A stretch of DNA of 9,512 bases from an uncultured Treponema sp. (lineage in GTDB: Bacteria; Spirochaetota; Spirochaetia; Treponematales; Treponemataceae), in assembly GCA_947167745.1 (NCBI GenBank), contig CAMVJE010000057.1, positions 1 to 9,512 on the forward strand. The letters are read 5' to 3'. Shown piece after piece: positions 6,015-9,512 of this stretch. The position numbers were made by a program, and so were the translations under genes. Within the stretch, counting starts at the first letter, position 1. Each line of letters opens with the position of its first letter. The notes under the pieces were generated by a model. The model had not been told where the DNA came from. It did not search any database and was given only the letters and a program-made list of their open reading frames with translations.

Positions 6015-8813
6015 ATGAATAAAAAAATTGCAAAGCTTGCATCTATCCTGCTTTCGGCTATTTTAATTTCAGCCTGCGCTTCTGTGGGCAGACAGCCTTC
6101 AATTCAGGAACTCATTATGGAAGGTCGGTATGATGAGGCAAAGGAAGCTTTCAAGACAAAAAATGATATAAATGCAATTGATGAAAATGGAGATACAGCC
6201 CTCCATGTAGCAGCCCGCGTAAACGAGGCAGATTTGGTCAGTTTCTTGATAATCAAAGGTGCTGATACTGAAATTCGCAATAATTCCGGAGATACAGCTC
6301 TTCATGTTGCCATAAAAAATGATGCCATTGACGCAGCAAAAGTCCTTGCCATCGTTCACGGAGATATTTTTGCAAAAGATATGGATGAAAATACAGCTCT
6401 TGAACTGGCTCTTTCAAAAGGTGATGAATGGTATGATGCGATGATTACCGTTCAGACCGGGGAACTTCGCGATGTTGACGGTGAGTCTATCGTTCATTAT
6501 TTTGTAAAAACTCGTGACGAAAAAGCTATTGACCGCTGTATATCTGTAGGAATTCCTCTGTCTGTTAAAGATAATAACGAGCTTACTCCGCTTCATATTG
6601 CATTCAGCAGCCCGGAAAATTCTGCTTCAATCAGAATTGCTGCAAAACTCCTTCTTTCGGGAGCAGAGCCGGTGCGGGGTGATTTTTCTTATTTTGAAGA
6701 TGCCGTAAGAACCCACAATATGATTCTTCGTTTTAATGATGGACAGACACCGCTTCATTTAGCGACAATTGATGGCCACACAGGAGTCGTTGATTATATC
6801 CTTAATGAAAAGACATCTGTTAGAACCGTGGACATCCTCGCCGCTCAGGACATCAGCGGTGCTACCCCTCTTCATGAGGCTGTCCGATATGGACGTGTTG
6901 ATATTGCCCGTCTTCTTCTTTCAAAAGGTGCAAAAATCAATGCAATGGATTCTTTGGGAAAAACTCCGCTTCTTCTTATCATTCCTAAAAATGCGATGCA
7001 GAGTATGTATCCGCTCCTCCTGAAGAATAAGGCAAATATAAATCAAAAAGATATGTATGGTGACACGGTTCTTCATGTCGCAACTATGGCTGATGCACCT
7101 GTAAATACACTCGCTTTACTTACAAGTAACGGTGCTTCTGTAAATGAAAGAAATAAGGAAGGTGTGACTCCGCTCGCTCTTGCAATTGAAACCCAGCACC
7201 CGGAACAGGTACAATTCTTTGCAAAAAATGGTGCAGATGTTTATGCAGAAGATATGGAAGGAAACACTCCTCTCACAAAGGCTCTTGAATCTGAGAGCCG
7301 GGCTATGCTTGAGACTCTCATCACTTCAACAAATATTGCCTCAACTGATTCAAGTGGAAATACTGCACTTCACATTGCAGTAAGCAAGGATTCACCGCTC
7401 GAATATATCCGCTATCTAGTACAAATGGGAGCAGATGTAAACGCACGAAATAAAAATGGTGACTCAGTTCTTTTTATCAGTGTTCAGAAAAATCGTCGGG
7501 ATGCGGGAGATTTGCTTCTTGAGAAGAACGCTGACATCTTTGCAACAAATACTCAGAATAATTCACCTTTGCGGGTTGCTCTGACACAGGGAGGTGAAAT
7601 TCAGGACTGGCTGATTAATTCAAAAACCCTTAATTCAACTGACGGAAGCGGAAATACACCTCTTCATTATGCAGCCGAATGGCATTTGAATGATGCGATA
7701 ATTTCTCTTATTCAGAAAGGTGCCAAGGTTGATGTAAAGAATGCAAACGGCGAGAGTGCCGTATATTCTGCCGTAAAAGGTGGGGATGATAGTCCGTCAA
7801 CTGTAAATATTCTTGTTAACAATGGTGTTGTCATTGATTCAAAAGATAAGCTTGGAAGGGATAATCTTGGAAATACTCCCCTGCATGCAGCCGTCAAATG
7901 GAATGCTTTTAATACAGCAAAGACTTTGATTGCTCTGGGAGTTGATGTTGATGCACAGAACCTTAGCGGTAAAACGGCCCTGAGCGATGCCTGCCGGTCA
8001 GCAAAAAAAGATATGGCGATTCTTTTGATTCGCAGCGGTGCTGATATCAATTCTACTGATGCTACCGGACGAACAGTCTTAATGGATGCAATTTCCAGCA
8101 ACAATGAAGAAATGGTCCGCCTTCTTCTCGGTCATAAGGCAAATATTCTTGTACAAGAAATGTCCGGACGAAATGCATATCATGAGGCTGCCCTTTCTGG
8201 AAACATAGGAATTATAAATTTAATAAGAAAGGCCGGCGGAAATCCGATGGCACGAGATGCGGCTGGGGATACACCATTCTCTCTTGTTTTGAATTCTGAT
8301 ATTTCCGTGATTCAGGCTGTACTTGGAAATGACTTGAATATTGCTGATTCAGACGGAAATACACCTATCCATATTGCTGTGGAGAGACGGGCCAGTAAAA
8401 AAACGATGATGCAGCTTCTTAATATGGGATATTCGGCCAGTGCGAGAAACGGAAAAGGTCTTACTGCCTTAAATGAAGCTGTTAATAAAAATGCAGTAAG
8501 TCAGGCGCTGGTTCTTCTGGAATACGGTGCAGATCCTTATGTTTCTACAAGCAACGGTGACAATGCACTGACTTCTGTTTTTAGAACTAAGAATATTGAA
8601 CTTCTTGATGCAATCGTAAAATATAATGCCACAAAAACTGACCGTCAGGGTGATGGAATCCTTCATTATGCAGCCCGAACGGCAGATAAAGATATTGTTG
8701 AGCATCTTGTTGCAATGAAACTTGATAAGCGTGCTGCCAATATCTCAGGCGAAACTCCGGCGCAAATGGCAGCAAGATGGGGAAGATCGGATATTGCTGA
8801 ATTGCTGAAATAA
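6015..8813 (+). CDS. ankyrin-repeat lipoprotein with 26 repeats
   Basis: A 932-residue protein from the chosen ATG. Residues 1-21 form a lipoprotein signal: basic MNKK, hydrophobic core, and lipobox LISAC with the acylated Cys at 21, so it should be exported and lipid-anchored in the envelope. After a short helix pair (about 27-56), the rest is a continuous solenoid of about 26 ankyrin repeats. The repeats carry the usual G-(N/D)-T-(P/A)-L-H-x-A turn-helix and the closing G-A-(D/K)-(V/I)-N. Two repeat boundaries carry insertions, after repeat 5 (near RGDFSYFEDAVRTHNM) and in repeat 16. Several repeats are shortened to 30-32 residues and recur at every third position in parts of the array. Such proteins serve as protein-binding scaffolds; no enzyme domain is present and the partner is unknown. 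It is monocistronic: divergent from its left neighbour and one base from the convergent methyltransferase gene on its right. Confidence 0.93.
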   Translation: MNKKIAKLASILLSAILISACASVGRQPSIQELIMEGRYDEAKEAFKTKNDINAIDENGDTALHVAARVNEADLVSFLIIKGADTEIRNNSGDTALHVAIKNDAIDAAKVLAIVHGDIFAKDMDENTALELALSKGDEWYDAMITVQTGELRDVDGESIVHYFVKTRDEKAIDRCISVGIPLSVKDNNELTPLHIAFSSPENSASIRIAAKLLLSGAEPVRGDFSYFEDAVRTHNMILRFNDGQTPLHLATIDGHTGVVDYILNEKTSVRTVDILAAQDISGATPLHEAVRYGRVDIARLLLSKGAKINAMDSLGKTPLLLIIPKNAMQSMYPLLLKNKANINQKDMYGDTVLHVATMADAPVNTLALLTSNGASVNERNKEGVTPLALAIETQHPEQVQFFAKNGADVYAEDMEGNTPLTKALESESRAMLETLITSTNIASTDSSGNTALHIAVSKDSPLEYIRYLVQMGADVNARNKNGDSVLFISVQKNRRDAGDLLLEKNADIFATNTQNNSPLRVALTQGGEIQDWLINSKTLNSTDGSGNTPLHYAAEWHLNDAIISLIQKGAKVDVKNANGESAVYSAVKGGDDSPSTVNILVNNGVVIDSKDKLGRDNLGNTPLHAAVKWNAFNTAKTLIALGVDVDAQNLSGKTALSDACRSAKKDMAILLIRSGADINSTDATGRTVLMDAISSNNEEMVRLLLGHKANILVQEMSGRNAYHEAALSGNIGIINLIRKAGGNPMARDAAGDTPFSLVLNSDISVIQAVLGNDLNIADSDGNTPIHIAVERRASKKTMMQLLNMGYSASARNGKGLTALNEAVNKNAVSQALVLLEYGADPYVSTSNGDNALTSVFRTKNIELLDAIVKYNATKTDRQGDGILHYAARTADKDIVEHLVAMKLDKRAANISGETPAQMAARWGRSDIAELLK
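6183..8810 (+). repeat. ankyrin-repeat array with three-repeat super-units
   Basis: Twenty-six coding repeats of about 99 bases. At DNA level a core resembling GGAAATACACCTCTTCAT recurs with variation (for example near 7355, 7647, 7867 and 8354). Four blocks of three repeats start at 6183, 7053, 7350 and 8349 and measure 97, 99, 98 and 98 codons. Each ends in a shortened third repeat whose tail reads like NIASTD, TLNSTD or ATKTD. A fifth block (repeats 19-21) just before 8349 fits the same pattern. Confidence 0.75.
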
Positions 8814-8814
8814 A

Positions 8815-9512
8815 TTATTTATATAGAAGAAAAATGGTCGGGATTTTTGATAGTTCCGACTTTTCTTTTTTCCACTGGGCGATTGGCCTGGTTTTTATGA
8901 ACTGCCCGCTTGTCGTGATTCCGGCGGCTATGCAGAGCTTTGTTTCGGGGCGGCAGGTTTTTAGGATTGCCTCGAACATCTTTTGATTGCGGTAAGGCGT
9001 TTCGATGAAAAGCTGGGTCTGGTCTTCTTTGTAGATTTTGTTTTCCAGCTGCTTGAGTCTAGCTTCGCGCTCTCCGTTTTTTACTGGCAGATAACCGTTG
9101 AATGCAAAATTCTGGCCGTTAAATCCCGAAGCCATGATTGCCATAATCATTGAATTTGGACCTACGAGCGGCACTACAGAAAGGTTCTTTCTTTGAGCGA
9201 TTTCTACCGCACGGCTTCCGGGGTCTCCGATGCAAGGGCAGCCCGCGTCGCTAATCACGCCCATGCTTTCGCCTTTTTCGAGCGGAAGAAGAATCTTTGA
9301 AAGGTCGGCCTTCTGGTCTGTGTGCTCGCTTAGCTCGGTAAAAGTACAGTCGTCAATCGGGAAATTCTTGTCGAGCGAAATCAAAAATCTTACGGCTGCC
9401 TTGCGGCTTTCGACGATAAAATGGCGGATGTTTTTTACGATTTCAAAATTGTAAGAGGGAAGAACCTGTTCATTCGGAGTCTCGCCCATCGGGCAGGGGA
9501 TTAAGTATAAGG
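8815..9512 (-). CDS. RsmI-type (tetrapyrrole methylase fold) SAM-dependent methyltransferase, 5' end outside window
   Basis: The frame is open to the right edge. The first ATG in the window (9487-9489) is internal, because the codons before it read LYLIPCP, joining MGET to form the conserved family N-terminus LYLIPxPxGE. The true start therefore lies just beyond 9512. Counting from that Met, visible elements are DAGCPCIGDPG (81-91), equivalent to the DAGxPxxxDPG SAM-binding loop, VPLVGPNS (106-113), the hallmark SGFNGQNFAFNGYLP (121-135), QTQLFIETPYRN (157-168) and the terminal PTIFLLYK (217-224). The pattern matches the short (about 235-residue) COG0313 paralogues seen in Bacteroidetes and spirochaetes, not full-length RsmI (about 280 residues, methylating 16S rRNA C1402). 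The substrate of the short group is not known to me. Its stop is one base from the ankyrin gene's stop, and its last codons contain that gene's terminator. Confidence 0.88.
   Translation of the reverse strand, partial: LYLIPCPMGETPNEQVLPSYNFEIVKNIRHFIVESRKAAVRFLISLDKNFPIDDCTFTELSEHTDQKADLSKILLPLEKGESMGVISDAGCPCIGDPGSRAVEIAQRKNLSVVPLVGPNSMIMAIMASGFNGQNFAFNGYLPVKNGEREARLKQLENKIYKEDQTQLFIETPYRNQKMFEAILKTCRPETKLCIAAGITTSGQFIKTRPIAQWKKEKSELSKIPTIFLLYK
8837..8871 (+). terminator. intrinsic terminator of the ankyrin gene, inside the methyltransferase coding end
   Basis: GTCGGGA (8837-8843) pairs with TTCCGAC (8854-8860) over 7 bp with one G-T wobble, across a 10-base loop. TTTTCTTTTTT (8861-8871) follows. 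It begins 24 bases after the ankyrin stop and lies wholly inside the last codons of the convergent methyltransferase gene. On the - strand a shorter T run follows the stem (complement of 8830-8834), before that gene's own stop codon. Confidence 0.7.

Noticed and set aside
7712..8104. 130-codon reverse-strand frame inside the ankyrin gene
   Set aside because: It is antisense to several intact ankyrin repeats. Its Leu/Ser/Pro-rich low-complexity product reflects the complement of the repeated codons.
7336..8380. Recurrent GGAAATAC...CTTCAT sequences as a CRISPR or non-coding repeat array
   Set aside because: They are codons for the G-N-T-P-L-H ankyrin motif, spaced about 99 bases or multiples of it, with substitutions typical of coding repeats.
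9487..9489. ATG at 9487-9489 as the methyltransferase start
   Set aside because: Upstream in-frame codons encode the conserved LYLIPCP that belongs to this family's N-terminus, so the Met is internal and the gene continues beyond the window.
1..9512. A defence, toxin-antitoxin, phage or mobile system
   Set aside because: No transposase, integrase, nuclease, terminal repeats or toxin-antitoxin pair is visible. The genes are ordinary envelope, transport and methyltransferase families plus one FliM-like protein.

Overview
The window looks like a chromosomal segment of a host-associated spirochaete, most likely Treponema or a close relative. The base composition is moderately AT-rich. The content fits that group: a protein related to the flagellar switch protein FliM with no flagellar operon nearby, a large ankyrin-repeat lipoprotein, a Bax-inhibitor-1 family protein, and a short RsmI-type methyltransferase. 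The genus call is an inference from gene content and protein style; no rRNA or species marker is present.

Layout. At the left edge is the last 24 codons of a + strand gene (3-77). It converges on a - strand DUF4230 membrane-anchored protein (91-726). A 74-base divergent region separates that gene from a + strand FliM-like gene (801-1451). Next comes a + strand ABC exporter operon (1498-5070). It encodes an asymmetric heterodimeric exporter: one half-transporter is split into separate membrane (1498-2472) and ATPase (2462-3271) genes that overlap by 11 bases, and the other half is intact (3280-5070). A hairpin region separates it from a - strand Bax-inhibitor-1 gene (5161-5886). That gene diverges from a + strand lipoprotein made almost entirely of 26 ankyrin repeats (6015-8813). 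One base after its stop codon, a convergent - strand methyltransferase gene (8815 to beyond 9512) begins at its own stop and runs off the right edge.

How the parts relate. Only the ABC genes form a clear functional unit: the consensus and degenerate halves of the two ATP sites complement each other across the two half-transporters. The remaining genes look like independent housekeeping or envelope genes packed closely in alternating orientation. Two hairpins lie inside the 3' coding ends of - strand genes, at 102-155 and 8837-8871. Each is placed to terminate the convergent + strand gene, which suggests compact gene ends. Two consecutive + strand genes (801 and 1498) lack a visible ribosome-binding site and have -10-like sequences that would start transcription at or near the ATG.

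I see no mobile element, CRISPR array, tRNA, rRNA or obvious defence system. The points most worth checking are the truncated FliM-like protein with an intact CheY-binding motif, the split ABC subunit, and the three-ankyrin super-repeat of the lipoprotein.
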